Positions 1 to 25,130 of a stretch of DNA of 64,000 bases are shown piece by piece. Origin of the DNA: Litomosoides sigmodontis (lineage: Eukaryota; Nematoda; Chromadorea; Rhabditida; Onchocercidae); NCBI GenBank assembly GCA_963070105.1, contig OY718806.1:9443365-9507364 (forward strand), read 5' to 3'. Made by a program: the position numbers and the translations under genes. The notes beneath the pieces were generated by a model. The model made no database searches. It was not told the DNA's origin and saw only the letters and a list, made by a program, of their open reading frames with translations. Numbering within the stretch: position 1 is the first letter of the stretch; the number at the start of each line of letters is the position of its first letter.

Positions 1-134
1 ACGAGAATATCACACTACTCACAATTTTTTTTTTTTTACTATCCAAGAAAACTTGTAATTGTTCACAAATTTTTTTTTTGTTAAAAATATTTAAAAAAGA
101 AAAAAGTTGACAAAAGTTTAAAATAGATGTTACG

Positions 135-734
135 TTAAGCACATTTTTCGAGTGTTTTTTTTTTCATTGTTGTTTTTCTAATTGATAAATATTTACGTTC
201 TATTTCATTCAATGTAACATCTCCTGAAGCATTTAGCCTTCGAACTGTTGCTGTCGTTGTGATGTTATTCAATCTTTCCATTTCCGAAAATATTCCAGAA
301 TTTTCCGAAGTTACATTTCGCACGAAAGTTACTGCCGGCTGTATTGCACTTGGTCCAGTAGTTAATATTTTTGAGAATTTTTCGAATCTTTTACTATCGA
401 TAATCTCTTGTGATATAATTTCGTTTGTAGATGACGAAGGATATATTTCAAAGTTCGCATTCGTTGAACTCTTTTGATAAATAATAGCACTTCTCCTGTT
501 TTCGTCGTATTCATCACCTGCTACACTATTAGGCTTCCATTCAGTAGCTTTAACAGGAGTGACATTAGTAGTAGCACTAGTAGTAGTAGTAGTAGTAGCA
601 GGAATTATAGCCTGAATAGTTGTTGCTGTTGTAGTTGTTGTTGAAATAGCAGTAGCTGGAGTATCAGTGTCAGCAATAACGATTGTTGCTGGTGTTGTTA
701 TTGGTGTCGTTGTTGTTGTTGCTGTTGTTGTTGC

Positions 735-777
<43 letters not shown>

Positions 778-890
778 GGTGTTGTTGTTGTTGGTGTTGT
801 TGTTGGTGTTGTTGTTGGTGTTGTTGTTGGTGTTGTTGTTGATGCTGTTATTGTTGTTGGTGTTGTTGTTGGTGTTGTTGTTGGTGTTGC

Positions 891-924
<34 letters not shown>

Positions 925-3141
925 GCTATTGCTATTGTTGTCGTTGTTGTTGGTAATGTTGACTTCATCAGTCTTATTGTTAAAGTATTATTAATTGTAT
1001 GCATCGTATCTTCAGTAATCTTCTTCCTTTGCTCACTAGCAACAGCATGCTGCTGTACTGATAAGCTTTGATTGATATGTGCCGAGAAGCGATGTTCGGT
1101 TGCATTAGCTAACATCGAAAATAATGTTTGTGGTGTTGCGACCATTTCAAAATTATCATCTGTTCCATCACTGAAAACATTTCAGCGTGCAACATGCAAA
1201 AGTTGCACAGTGCACAAAATGCAAATGCAACAAGCATGCAACAACAAAATCACGAACGATGAAGAAGAAGCACGAATGAACGAACTTCCACCTACTCATT
1301 TATATATTTTAGCTAAAACTTGTCTATCCATTATACCAAAAAAAAAAAAAAATTATGCATTTTTTGTTTTAAAAAGTATAATATTTGCCACGCTTTTGGA
1401 AGTGTATGATGATAATGAGCAAATTTTTTGGGAAATATTTTTGTATGTGACGGCAAGTTTTGAACGAATTGAAGCACCTTTTCATGCTTGAAATATGATC
1501 TGTATTTTGGCTTAAACGCTTAGCTTCATTCAACGGACAACGAGCCTGATAGGTGAGATCATCAGGTGTTATAAAATACAACGGCTCAACACCATCCGTT
1601 GATATCACTATTTCCAATACCATATCTCTTCCCTAAAATTACGATAGTATAAACTTTTCTGCTCGCTCACTCCTCCTAAATAAATTGAAAAAAAGTAATT
1701 CGACTACCTTGGTTATTAATATTAGGTGCTAAATTCCTATTATGCTATCATTCATTTATATTTCTACTTCAGCTTTACATCAAAATAGTAGCAGTGTCAT
1801 TTCCCTTTTCTCGAATTCCCTTCTATTTTCACTTCTTTGCAACTTTCAATTTTTAACAATTATTTGAAACAGAAATCATTAAGGGAAAAAAAGCAGTTTT
1901 AAATTACCTTATAACGTATGCTATCGCTGCAATTCTTAGAAATGGTTGGCGATGGAAAAAAATATTCAAATTTTGTATCATCCTTAGGTTCAATGCGACA
2001 TGTGAAAAAGTCATAAAGGCCGTACATGGCACCTGTATATGGATACTTGGAAATGACCTTCACCTGTATTCCATCATCTTTGCACTCGTAATCAAATGTG
2101 AATGAGTCTGCAACTAAACTATGACTTTTTATTTTTGCAATAACAATTCAAGTTTAGAACCAAAAAAAAAATTTAATAATTTATTTTTTATTAAATTTGT
2201 TAAAATTCGAAAAAAATAAAAAGTATAATTTAAGCGTATTTTTGTAATTTAAGAAAAAAATGAAATATTAAAAGTGAAAAATAAGAAAGACATTCGTGAA
2301 TTTTTCGCTTTTCACATCATTCAATTTAATTTGAACAAACAAAGAGAAAAAAAAAAACCGAACTATTCGTGCAACTATTTTCGTAGTAATCGATCCGATA
2401 ATTGGGATTGTTGTTAATTTTGATTAATGCTGGCTTGCTAAGTTGATTGTGTTGCGACAGGAAGCAATTACCGTCCGTACGATTGTACGACACGCTACGA
2501 CACGCGAAACCAGCCGCATTCAAGCACTCACTTAAGCAATCTTCCAGAGTTTTGGTTCGTATCACTTCGTGAACTTCGCGAAGATCCATGTAACGATCCG
2601 ATAAATACGTGAATGCGTAATCGCCCGAGCAACTTTTATTTGCTAAACTAATTATTATCACTAATAATGTTATTGAATAAAAAGGGATTTGGTTGTGAAG
2701 AAAGTATGAGAGAGAAATTGTGTGAAAAAATGTTATATTTCACAAGTGTTCCCATTTTTCCACCAATTTTTCATCCCGTAGCTTTTTTCACTTCTTCAAA
2801 TGAAAGGTCATGACTGTGTGTTTTTTAATAGTGTAAGTCATAAATGAAATGATAATTAAAAATTTTTAAATTATTTTTTACGCCTCTTGCATATTTTATT
2901 GAGATTGATTGCGCTGCAGTTTCGTTTTTCCGGCTCTCCTCGTGTCGTAATAAATGACCTATTTAGTGTGACGGAACAATGATTGTTTAGTTTAACCTTG
3001 AAATATCTTGCTACATTTATTCCTTCATCACAATAACTATTTATTTATTCATTTAAATTGATTTATTTCATTTATGAAATTAAATGTGGCTGCTTTTTTT
3101 TTCTTTTTTGAAGAGGAGGAGGAGGAAAAATGTTTGAATCC

Positions 3142-3172
<31 letters not shown>

Positions 3173-4159
3173 CACATGTAGCAATGAAAGGAAATTTGTT
3201 AGCAATTGAATAATCATATTTGGAATAAATTGCAAGACATTTCAAATATGTAGGTAAATATATCAAAAAAATATTTAGACAAAAATAAAAATAAAGCAAA
3301 TTAAACCAATTGCTCTGAGAAAATAATTTTATCCAAAATTTTAATAAAATAAATAATTGGATAATTTTAATTGAATATTTGCACAATTTTTTCATTTGTT
3401 ATTTCTTGTGTGCTTTTTTTTTTTTTTTTTGTTTTTTCATTTAGAAAAAGAAACTTACATGAAACGCAGTATTCCCAATAAAACGAATATCGATCATCGG
3501 CTTCAAAGAAACTTTCACCGTGCTGTAACTGATCGGCCTGATACAGCTGGCAGTGCTGCGAGTATTGCGGTAGTCCTTGACGATGATTGAATCTGCAAAT
3601 TTTATTAAATTTCACGTGTAAAATAATTCACATTATTACTATCGTATCTATGAAATGAACTAAAATTATTAAACGTATCAGTAATAATATCACAGTTATG
3701 TGTGTAAACGTATTAGTAATAATGTCATAGTTATGCATGCTAGTTTCAAAGGTATAAAATTTTTTGATAAAATTAAATTTAAATTTGCTTATAAATTAAT
3801 CGCATCATGTTTAAAAATATAAGCATTAAATTATTCTTCTAATCAAACGACTAAAATTTTAAATTAAATTAGTTGAATCAGTGAGATTTTTTTTTTCAAT
3901 GAATGCATAAAATTAATAGTAACTAGTAATAAGTTTGTTTCATTAATTAATCCTTTTAATAAATAAATTAATTAATTTATTAATTATAGTGTTAACCCGG
4001 AACATTGTATTTCATTGTCACTTTTTACAGGATCCTCATCATTTGCGCATGCTCCTTTACATGCATGAAATGAATACGGTCCTTCAACTCGTGCACCAAA
4101 CATTATCTTTACTCGTTGCCATCGTACGTAGATTGGATTACACTTCGTTCGAGTTGATA
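135..4159 (-). CDS. PAN-PAN-ZP-N-like mucin-type apical matrix protein, 5' incomplete
   Basis: Six exons, in transcription order 4159-3997, 3592-3459, 2642-2364, 2107-1908, 1632-1478 and 1170-135, join in phase and give 654 residues ending at TAA 137-135. PAN/apple domain 1 spans the first two exons (CNPIY, FHACKGAC, EIQCSG, CQLYQ, FYWEYC). PAN domain 2 follows (SCSGDY, EDCLSECL, FACRSVSY, NCFLSQ, YYENSC). Then comes a ZP-N-like unit with four cysteines (YECKDDG, FFTCRIEP, KNCSDS, YQARCPL). The last exon is threonine/proline-rich and probably heavily O-glycosylated. The combination recalls the nematode LET-653 and NOAH families of apical extracellular matrix and cuticle proteins. The order, with ZP-N before the mucin region and no ZP-C, transmembrane or furin site visible, differs from LET-653 as I recall it. 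The signal-peptide exon should end in phase 1 and was not found upstream. Further 3' exons beyond the window edge cannot be excluded. Confidence 0.82.
541..960 (-). repeat. GTT/GTTGGT trinucleotide tract encoding Thr/Pro-rich mucin region
   Basis: Inside the last exon of the PAN/ZP gene, GTT-family triplets on the plus strand read on the minus strand as ACA/ACC-type threonine codons with periodic proline (TTTPTTTP). The tract is a coding microsatellite, so its length may vary between individuals. In the other frames it gives meaningless poly-Val or poly-Leu reading frames. Confidence 0.9.
3143..3175. repeat. (AC)n microsatellite in a PAN/ZP gene intron
   Basis: About 14 AC units lie in the intron between the two PAN-domain exons (2643-3458). 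Confidence 0.95.
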
Positions 4160-6910
4160 CTAAGAAAAAAATTAAATTTTTAAAATTTCTTAAAATTTGA
4201 AAAAACTTGAACTAATTATTATTGCTGACTAAAAAATAACAATTAAAAAAATTGATGAGGTTTCTAAGATACGATTTAATGACTAAATGAGCCAAATGAA
4301 AACTTTTTTGCTATTGAAATTTTCAAAAAATTTCGTTCTTGATTGCAACTCTAAAAATAAGATAACTAAAAAAAAAATGGTATTGCATTTTAGATTTAAA
4401 GAGAAGGCTAAAAAAGACGAACCATGTGGTAGAAATAAATATATCATCCATAAACCGTGAAAGTGAAACATATGCATCCAGCTAAAATGATATAAATTAT
4501 GATAAGCGAGTGATAAGTACAGGCCGACGATCAAGTGATAGGTGAAAATTTAAGTGAAGAAATGCGACACACGTGATCTTTGATTTTGGAAAAAAATTAC
4601 AGCAATAAGTGAGATTAACATTTAATCTTTGAAGTTTTTGTTTAAATTTAATATCAACATAAATAAAAAAGTTGAAAATTTAAAAACTTGCTAAAAATTG
4701 GGAGAAATGTAAAATAGTAAATTTTGCGAAATAAAATTTGACGATTGCATTCTTCTTCTTTGTTGAAGTGACAAATTTTCGAATTGTAAGAAAAGATCAA
4801 AAATAAAAAGCTTTTTCATTTTTTTTTTGCCATAATAAGGTAAAAGTAAGTAAGATTGGAAAAGGAAAGGATTCGATCAAAAATCCTTCGTTTTTTTTTT
4901 CTTAAAAAGAAAATGGGAAACGATAGAAGCTAGCAATTTTGATCAAAATTAATATTTAGTACGAATGGCAAGCAATTTGCCATGGTAACAGAACAAACAT
5001 GAAAAACGAAATAATACATGTATCCTATTTGTTCCAATAAAAATATTAATAATATTAAAAATAAAATAGTTAAATTTAAAACAAAATGAAAATTAGGCAA
5101 GAAGAAAATGAAGAGTAAGTGGAAGTGGAAATTTGTGCTAGTAATTTCTTATAGCATAAAATTATTAAAAGCAATTTTTTCTAGTAAATCACTCAATCAA
5201 TTTTTATTTCTGCCACAAAATTTCTCCTCTTATTCATTTCAAAAAAACAGTTCGCCTTTTTTTTTAAAGTATAAATTAAAAATTATTTACTGTAAGGTAA
5301 CAACAGTGATTGCAATCAACAAAACGCCTACACTTAAAGATCTATCAATATTAGTATAATTTTTCATTTTGTTTTTCGACTTCTTTCGAATTGATTCCAA
5401 GTAATTAAAAACATTTTAAAACTTCCTTCTATTTCGTCGTAAAGATTAAAATTCGTAAAAATGATGTATTGCTTTTGCTAACATCAATTATGAGTTCATA
5501 CACTTTAAATTTCACAGGAGAAAGAGTCAAATATTTTAATTACAGTCAATTAGTTAAAATTTAAAAAGAAATTCAATTTTTTATTTAAAACAGAATAAAA
5601 ATAAAGAGAGAGAGAGAGAGAGGGGAAAGAAGAAAAAATTACAGAGAGTAACAGTTTTAAGCTAAAATATAAAATGAAAAAAAAATTAAAAAGAGTTGGA
5701 GGAATGTAATAAAATGAATGAATTGATGATGGCTAAATGAAATGGTTGCGAGTATAAATTGGGTGATACCCTTGACATATTTTAAGAGAGCATTTTCTAC
5801 AAGAAATCAAAAATTCAATACTTTTTAAAAGAGAAATAGTTGAGGATTTAAGGTTTGTTTGTTTTTTTCTCTTCCTCTCCCTCTCACCAACAGTTTTCTT
5901 TTCTTTTTTTTTCATTCATTTCTTTTAGCACTACAATGACATTCCAAGTAGCCGCTCTATCATTTCCTAAAATCAATCAAAAACGCTAGTGGTTTTTTTT
6001 TCGGATTTTTCATCTTTTTTTTTTTATTAACTTTATGCGAATGCTTTAAATTAATTAGCATATGAAGAAAAAATTTTGCACATTAAATGACATTTTTTTA
6101 TTAGTTTAATGAAAATTTAATTGTGAAGAAAAACAAAAATTTGTTATATAAATTTTTTTTCTAATTTTCTTATTTAATTATGGGAAAAGGTAAGTTGGAC
6201 GTTTTCTCACCTTTGTTTTGTTTTTTTTTCGCTCTTTTTTTTGTTCATTTAAATTTGTTCATTTCAGTCTCAATTAATTTTTCATAGAAGTAAATGACAA
6301 AAAAAAATTCATACTTTGGTGATAAAAATTCGAAGAATGTTTGGAACAAATATGCTAGATTAAATATCGCTCACTTGTTAGGGCAATGATAATTTGTCCA
6401 CTAATTAAAATCGTTGATAAATTTAAAATTAAAACTATCGGAATAAGGTTTCAATTAGAAGGTGTTGAAAAAATATTTCACTTCTAAAACAACAAATATT
6501 TTTAATTACATTTTAAATTGAAATATACATATTTTTCTTAATGTCAAATAGTAAGTAACAAAGAAGTAAATTCATACATTATTCGCATGCATTTTTTTCC
6601 AACATAAAAATCTCATCAATTGTTACAATTAATTGTTATAATTAATAAAATTTGTTAATGAATCTTCTAATCTTCTCATAACGAACAAATGAAGCGAAGA
6701 AAAGCAATTAATTTAATGGATGCTTAAAATTTAGTTAAAGAAGTAAAGTACGCGCATTCGTTGTTTCAAAAGAATCGGATGGCGGAAGGTGAAAAGAGTT
6801 GAGGACCACGGACGTTAAAGGATAATCATTAAAGGATTTTAACAACAACCGGGCTCACCTCATTTCCATCTAGCCATGTTTATGCATATATTTTCGTAGG
6901 TGTCTGTCTG

Positions 6911-6913
<3 letters not shown>

Positions 6914-6946
<33 letters not shown>

Positions 6947-7106
6947 ATTTGCGGCAGAGGGACCTTGACATCTATTCGATGTCATCCGATGATTGCGCTT
7001 TTCCAAACCTCATCGATGACAATCATTTTCTACACTGAGTCATGTGTACACACACACACACACACACGCACACACACACACACACCCATCCCATCCACAC
7101 ACACAC
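6914..7106. repeat. Paired (GT)n and (CA)n microsatellites
   Basis: A (GT)n run at 6914-6945 and an interrupted (CA)n run at 7047-7106 are separated by about 100 bases of unique sequence. Being complementary, they could pair as an imperfect hairpin in single-stranded form. Confidence 0.85.
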
Positions 7107-9068
7107 GCATATATACGTAAGTACGTACACTTTTAATACACAACCATGAATGTTCAAAGTGCAGTGAGTGACCAATGACCAGGTGGATGATTGATCGCCT
7201 GAGCAGTAATAGTAACAGATAATTATTACATTTGCTGGATGAGCAAAGTAAACATTGTTGAATCATTTTTGATAATACAATTATCACAGCTTACATACAC
7301 ACATTCATTCCAATCATAAATTATCATTAATTAATAAATTTTTATTTGAAAATAAAAGTTTAGAAGGAAAAGCAAAAAAAAAAACTGTTGCATTAAGTTA
7401 ACCGGAAATCGTAACAATCAAATAATGCCTGGGACACTATCTTATTTTTTTTAGATTTACGACGCAATTTCAAATGAAAATTCAACCTATCATAAATTAT
7501 CAAAAATTAATTTTCACTTATTTAATTCGTCGGTGCATGAGAGCTCAAACAATTCTCGTTTAACATTTCTTCGTCTGTACGTTTTATTTTGAGACAATAC
7601 TTTTGCCAAGTTGGATAAGCTGCTAAAAATGCTAAAGTTTAGCATTTTGATTTTCGATTTAACCAGCATATATCGCAATTGTATAAGAAATAATTCTAAC
7701 TTTATCGCTCGTTTTTGTTTCAAAATTAATTATAGTTTATTTTTTTACTTTATTTTTGTAAAAAAAAATATTACTGGTAGGTAGCCGATATCTTGAACGT
7801 CTACACTCTTTTATCACACCTAATTTACTTGCCTGTTTTTTGTTCTTTTTTCTTCTTCATTAACTCATTGTATTTCCAACTCTTCATCACTTCCTGCTTT
7901 AAAATTTAATCTTCATTGTTTGAAATAGCAAACGAATTATAATATTCTCTTAATTCTTTATCTTTCCCATGCCATTATCATTTGCAATTGAAATGGAAAA
8001 GAATGAAAAAAAAAGCAAAGATTGTGAATTTCTGTGAATTATTTCACTGTACATCCTTTTTTAATCGTTGAATAACAGATTAAAAATTACACAAGAAATA
8101 TTTCTGAATTAAGTTCTCCTTTTTTTTGTTTCTCAAACAACCAGGAAAAAGAAACAGTTTTAAATCGCAGTATTTGAACAATGCATCAATTTGTCGATCA
8201 TTTCATGGCGACATTTTTTCAAATTTAAAATGACAATTTAGTGAATTAAATTCAGGATGATTCAGACTTTCGTGATTTATTTGAGATAGTGTTGCGCAAT
8301 CGGTTACGATTGCAGGATGGAATTCATGCTTGCTATTTGCCTGATCAATTTTTGTTCATTAAAACTACCTACCACCTTAGCAGTACAGTATGATTGAAAG
8401 TATTTAATTAGAAATTATTTTTAATATTAGTGAGTGAAAAATGAATAATATAAGAATGGAAAAATTAAAATGCAAATTTAATTTTATTGCAAAAATTCTT
8501 AATTAAGTCATAATTCAATAAAATTAACTATCTGCAAACAAGGATGATGCAACGATAAAACAACGCTTGCAAAATACTTTCGCATTATTTTCCAATTTCG
8601 CACACTTTGAAATTTTTGGGAAATCTGAAGACAATAAAAGTCAACTCATTTTCGTTGTAACCTATTTAATAGCAAAATTAAGGAAGAAAAATGTTGCTAA
8701 TAAATTTAGAGTTTAATTATAGTAATAACTATAAAAGGTTACTATCATTTATTGGTAGTAATCATAAAAAAAAAAGCGCAAATTTCAATTTGAGAAGGTG
8801 CTGGAAGACTGAAAAAACGTGTGAAAGCAGGTGGGAGCGAAGGAGGGAGGGGTGGTTAATAGCAAAAATATTTTTCGATAAATTGAAATGAAGAATTAAT
8901 TGTTTCAATATTTATTCAGCAAATTTCATGCACTACTTTCTTCAAAACTTCGAAACCCTTCCATTAAAAGAAATCAATAAATTACATTTTAATTTAATAT
9001 TCGACACAAATTGTTGCCAAATATTTGCATTGTGATTGGGTAAGGTACTAAAAAACAGTGAGTAAACT

Positions 9069-9074
9069 TTTATT
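9069..9074 (-). terminator. Candidate polyadenylation signal for the PKC gene
   Basis: TTTATT on the plus strand (AATAAA on the minus strand) lies about 290 bases downstream of the PKC stop codon. In such AT-rich DNA this hexamer is common by chance. Confidence 0.3.
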
Positions 9075-9364
9075 CATGAGCAAACGTAATGAATTTTTAA
9101 AAACTTGCTTGTATATATATATAATGTATATGTAGTGGCAAAAAAAAGATACGAAATATTTAGGCTGCTCCAATTTTACAAAAATATAAAAGTAAAAAAT
9201 AAAATAAAAGAGGGAGAGAGATCTTTGATTAAAGCAAATTTTTTTTTAAAAAAAAAGGAAGAAAAATTTTTCAAAAAAAAGAAACCAACATAATGTGAGA
9301 ATTACAGAACCTTTAAACAACAAGCAAGAAATTGATAAAAATGCAAGTGAAATAATTTCATTTA

Positions 9365-20309
<10,945 letters not shown>

Positions 20310-20313
20310 CTGC

Positions 20314-20337
20314 AAAAAAAAAAAAAAAAAAAAAAAA
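20314..20337. repeat. Poly-A run next to the first located PKC exon
   Basis: About 24 A residues (poly-T in gene sense) lie directly before the acceptor of exon 20309-20207 and form an unusually long pyrimidine tract at a 3' splice site. Confidence 0.9.
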
Positions 20338-20625
20338 TGGATAATAACATGGAACGAATTTCGATCCCAACTATCATTAATGATACTTCAATCATTGTCA
20401 ACATAATTCGATCACAATGCATATGATTAGATGTAATGATTTTACTAATGAGCAATAAGAGCTATTTTAATTATATTAATTATTAACGTTCTCTTTACTG
20501 TTACTTCAATTGATCAATTTGTGCAAAAATTTTCTTGTACAAAAATTGAAATAAAATAAAAGTTTTTAAATAATTGTAGAATAAATTATCATACGTCGTA
20601 TAAAAGATATGAAAATAAATGGAAA

Positions 20626-20825
20626 NNNNNNNNNNNNNNNNNNNNNNNNNNNNNNNNNNNNNNNNNNNNNNNNNNNNNNNNNNNNNNNNNNNNNNNNNNN
20701 NNNNNNNNNNNNNNNNNNNNNNNNNNNNNNNNNNNNNNNNNNNNNNNNNNNNNNNNNNNNNNNNNNNNNNNNNNNNNNNNNNNNNNNNNNNNNNNNNNNN
20801 NNNNNNNNNNNNNNNNNNNNNNNNN
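20626..20825. other. Assembly gap, 200 N
   Basis: Exactly 200 N bases sit directly before an AT-only tandem array. The round number suggests an estimated or default gap length. It may hide upstream PKC sequence or more repeat. Confidence 0.99.
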
Positions 20826-22002
<1,177 letters not shown>

Positions 22003-24011
22003 CTGAAAATAAAATTTTCAATTTCGCTAACCACAAGGAAACTCTAAAATGATCATCCATCATTAAAATCACAACATCAAGAAATCGATGGATGATGACG
22101 TTGGCAATTTATTTGGTGCAATTGTCAAAAGAAGGCTCACATCTCATTTTACTGTAGATAACTGCAAATAAAAACGAAAAATGAAAAAACTCTTTTTTCA
22201 TTTTTCTTTTTATCCTTTGTACTCAATAAACAGGTAAAAAAAACTTCAAAAATGAATTTCGAAGAAAAAAAACATACATACATGATAAGCGTGTTTTGTT
22301 AGGGAATTATTAGTACGAACGCAGACGATAATGAAATATTTAAAAATTTATTCTAATTCAAAAATTTTCACTTCTTGATAAAATGCAATGTTAAACTAAA
22401 CACAAAGGCTAACAAGATTTAAATTAATGCAAAAAAATAAATAAAGTTTACTATTTATTACGTTAGAAATTTTAAAAAAAGGTACAAATGAAAACAAGGA
22501 AAAACTCGAAAAACTCGTCTTGCAATATTAGCGAGAATTGTGCGCTGAAAGCTATGTTTTTCAATGTAAGAAAAATTAACAAAATAAAAAAGAGAGAAAA
22601 GAGCCGTCAAAACTGGTCGTAAACCAAAATTTGAAATTACAAAATCTGTGAAATTCTTTCTTTTAGGCTGTAAATGTTAACAGAAAATGCTATTTACGTC
22701 AATGCTTGAAAAAAATGTTTGAAATGTATGAAGCAAAAAATTCCTCCCAATTTATTCATCTTTTATATATTTTATTTTATCTTTTACATTATTTCATTAG
22801 CAATAAAATTGGATTTAATTTTAATAATGCGCAATTAAAAAAAATTTAACAAATATGATAAAATGAAAATAAATCATGATGTGAGATAATTTAAACATCA
22901 AAACATCCCACTATTCGAATTATAAAATCTACAAAAGAGAAAGTAAATAACAAATTAGATTGCCGAATTTCATCTGTCTTTTGCGACGATAAAATGAATT
23001 TCTTTTCTTACTGAAATTTCTAAAAATTAATTAATTTTTTGTTATTTCATTTTAGGTAAATTATGTATTGTTTTCAGCGAAAAAAAAGAGTGAAAGATAT
23101 CCCAAGTTATCGTTCACGTATTTCTAACGAAAGTAATATTATCATACGTCGGATGTTCTTTTCCCACACAGAGAAAGAGGAGAGAACGAGAGAGAGAGAG
23201 AGAGAGAGAGAAAAGGTAAATTTTACAAGCTACGAAACCACCCTCATCAAATCCATCTCTCCGCTCATAACTGATAATTCTTGATAGCTTTTAACTTATT
23301 GGTATAAAATCTGACAAAATAATAATAATAGAAAAAAATTGTTTCAATCACAAACATTCAAAATAATTTTTTTTTTGAAGAGTAAAAGCAGAAAAAAAAA
23401 TTTGTTGTATTTATATTGAGCAAACTTTAATAAACTTTACAATGGAAATTGATGACAGAAATGAAATTGGAATAATAGTTATCAAATTCCCTTCAAAATC
23501 ATCCATTTTAAATTTCTCTTCTATCACTGATACTACTACTACTACGACACTACCACCGTACTACGTTGCTGCCAAGCTACTAGTTATTAAATTTATTATT
23601 AATCAATGAGAAGTAAAGGTTATCGTAACTTCCGCCTTGTGCAATATATCTATTTTAGCAATAATTGCTATTAATACAAAATAAGCTTATCATTGCAAAG
23701 AGGAGGAAGCAATGTGTTCAAATAATTGATTGCAGTTTTGATGAAATTCGTCAACAAAATGGTAATATTTCATTATTGTTGAAAATATATTTTTAAAAGG
23801 AAAGGACAAAATTGCTATTATGCAAAATACATTCTTTGCTCACTCTTTCTTTTTCAAGCAAAAATCCTATGTTGACAATATTGTCCTAATTTCCTACATC
23901 GTAATTATAACAATAATAGTAATGATGAGGATAATAATAATAATAATGATAATGGTAATAATAATAATAATGCTAGCAATAGAGATAATAATGGTATCGA
24001 TAGCGACTGTA

Positions 24012-24012
24012 C

Positions 24013-24085
<73 letters not shown>

Positions 24086-24259
24086 AAACGATGAATAAAT
24101 GAATGAGTAATGCAGGCAGTATAAAGGAATTAAAAATTCCAAATTTACGGCAATATTGAAGTTGGCCACAACTTAAAAACACATTAATTATAATAAATAA
24201 TATTACCATTATTATTGTTATTATTATTATTATTATTATCATCATCATCATCATCATCA
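24012..24259. repeat. (ATG)n and (ATT/ATC)n microsatellites
   Basis: A (GAT)n run at 24012-24086 is followed about 120 bases later by a (TTA)n then (TCA)n run at 24206-24259. Methionine- or histidine-rich reading frames through them are artefacts. Confidence 0.93.
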
Positions 24260-24568
24260 AATTTTTCGCCCTTTCTCCTTCCGGAACATCAAACAGATAA
24301 GGAATGTGATCATTTTCCATCTTGCTCCTCCTTGTATTTTATTTATAGCTTCTGTCAATGATATCTTCAGCTAAACGTTGCATGTATAAATAACTTTCAA
24401 TGGAATTCAAAGGATTTAACTACCAAAAATTTTCGATCAGATGGTTTCAACAAATTTCGTACAATTCGAACAAAAATTTTAATTCAGTTGAAAGCATTCA
24501 TTGAGTTCAAAATGTTCTTTCCACTGCACTGTTACATATTTCAACCAGATAGAAGATTGCCATAATGT

Positions 24569-24602
24569 TGATGGTGGTGGTGGTGGTGGTGGTGGTGGTG
24601 GC
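24569..24602. repeat. (GTG)n microsatellite
   Basis: About eleven GTG units, followed within 60 bases by a GA-rich run. Confidence 0.9.
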
Positions 24603-25063
24603 GATGATGATAAATGAGCAATGAAATTAGTTTTTTCGTAAAGAGAGAGAAAGAGAGAGAGAGAAAGAGAAAATCGGAGAAATGAAAAGAAGAGGAAATG
24701 ATCGGAAACAGCTTGATCTAATGACAAATGATCGTTTCGTTTTTTACAAATTTACACCGAGTATATTTTGAAAGTACCAAACTGTTAGTTTGCATGATAT
24801 CCTTGTTTTTTATTTTACTTAATTCAACAAACGAAAAAAAAATGTGAATAAATATTCTACCAGTAACTTGCAAACGCATTGAAAGTGAGAGTTGACTTCC
24901 CATCTTTTTTCGAGCAAGTAAAAATAAATGTCGAATGCACTCAATGATTGGATGAATTGATTGATGGTAAAATGCGTTTAAATCAGCTCGATCCTCCTTT
25001 TTAACAATTTTCAATTTAAAAAACTAAACGCAAACATTGCTAACAAAATGAACAGACGCCTAC

Positions 25064-25130
25064 CCCACACACACACACACACACGCACACACACCCACAC
25101 ACACACGCATGCATACACGCACAGAAACAC
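25064..25130. repeat. Interrupted (AC)n microsatellite
   Basis: AC units with several CG and CC interruptions, an older or less active microsatellite than the pure runs nearby. Confidence 0.88.

Larger units (their letters stand above)
4160..9364. other. Non-coding stretch between PAN/ZP and PKC genes
   Basis: This stretch should contain the missing 5' exon or exons and promoter of the PAN/ZP gene and the 3' UTR of the PKC gene. I found no convincing signal-peptide exon. It holds homopolymer runs, a (GA)n tract near 5604-5622, a (GT)n tract at 6914-6945 and an interrupted (CA)n tract at 7047-7106. Short open frames here look random and have no recognisable domains. Confidence 0.6.

Noticed and set aside
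1072..1491. 139-codon plus-strand frame
   Set aside because: Runs antisense across an intron and two exon ends of the PAN/ZP gene; no domain.
23442..23609. 55-codon plus-strand frame starting MEIDDRNEIG
   Set aside because: Contains a low-complexity ACT tract, has no partner exon and is within chance expectation.
24235..24320. Minus-strand start MENDHIPYLFDVPEGERAKN
   Set aside because: Runs directly into an ATG microsatellite with no splice donor and an in-frame stop just upstream; no family match.
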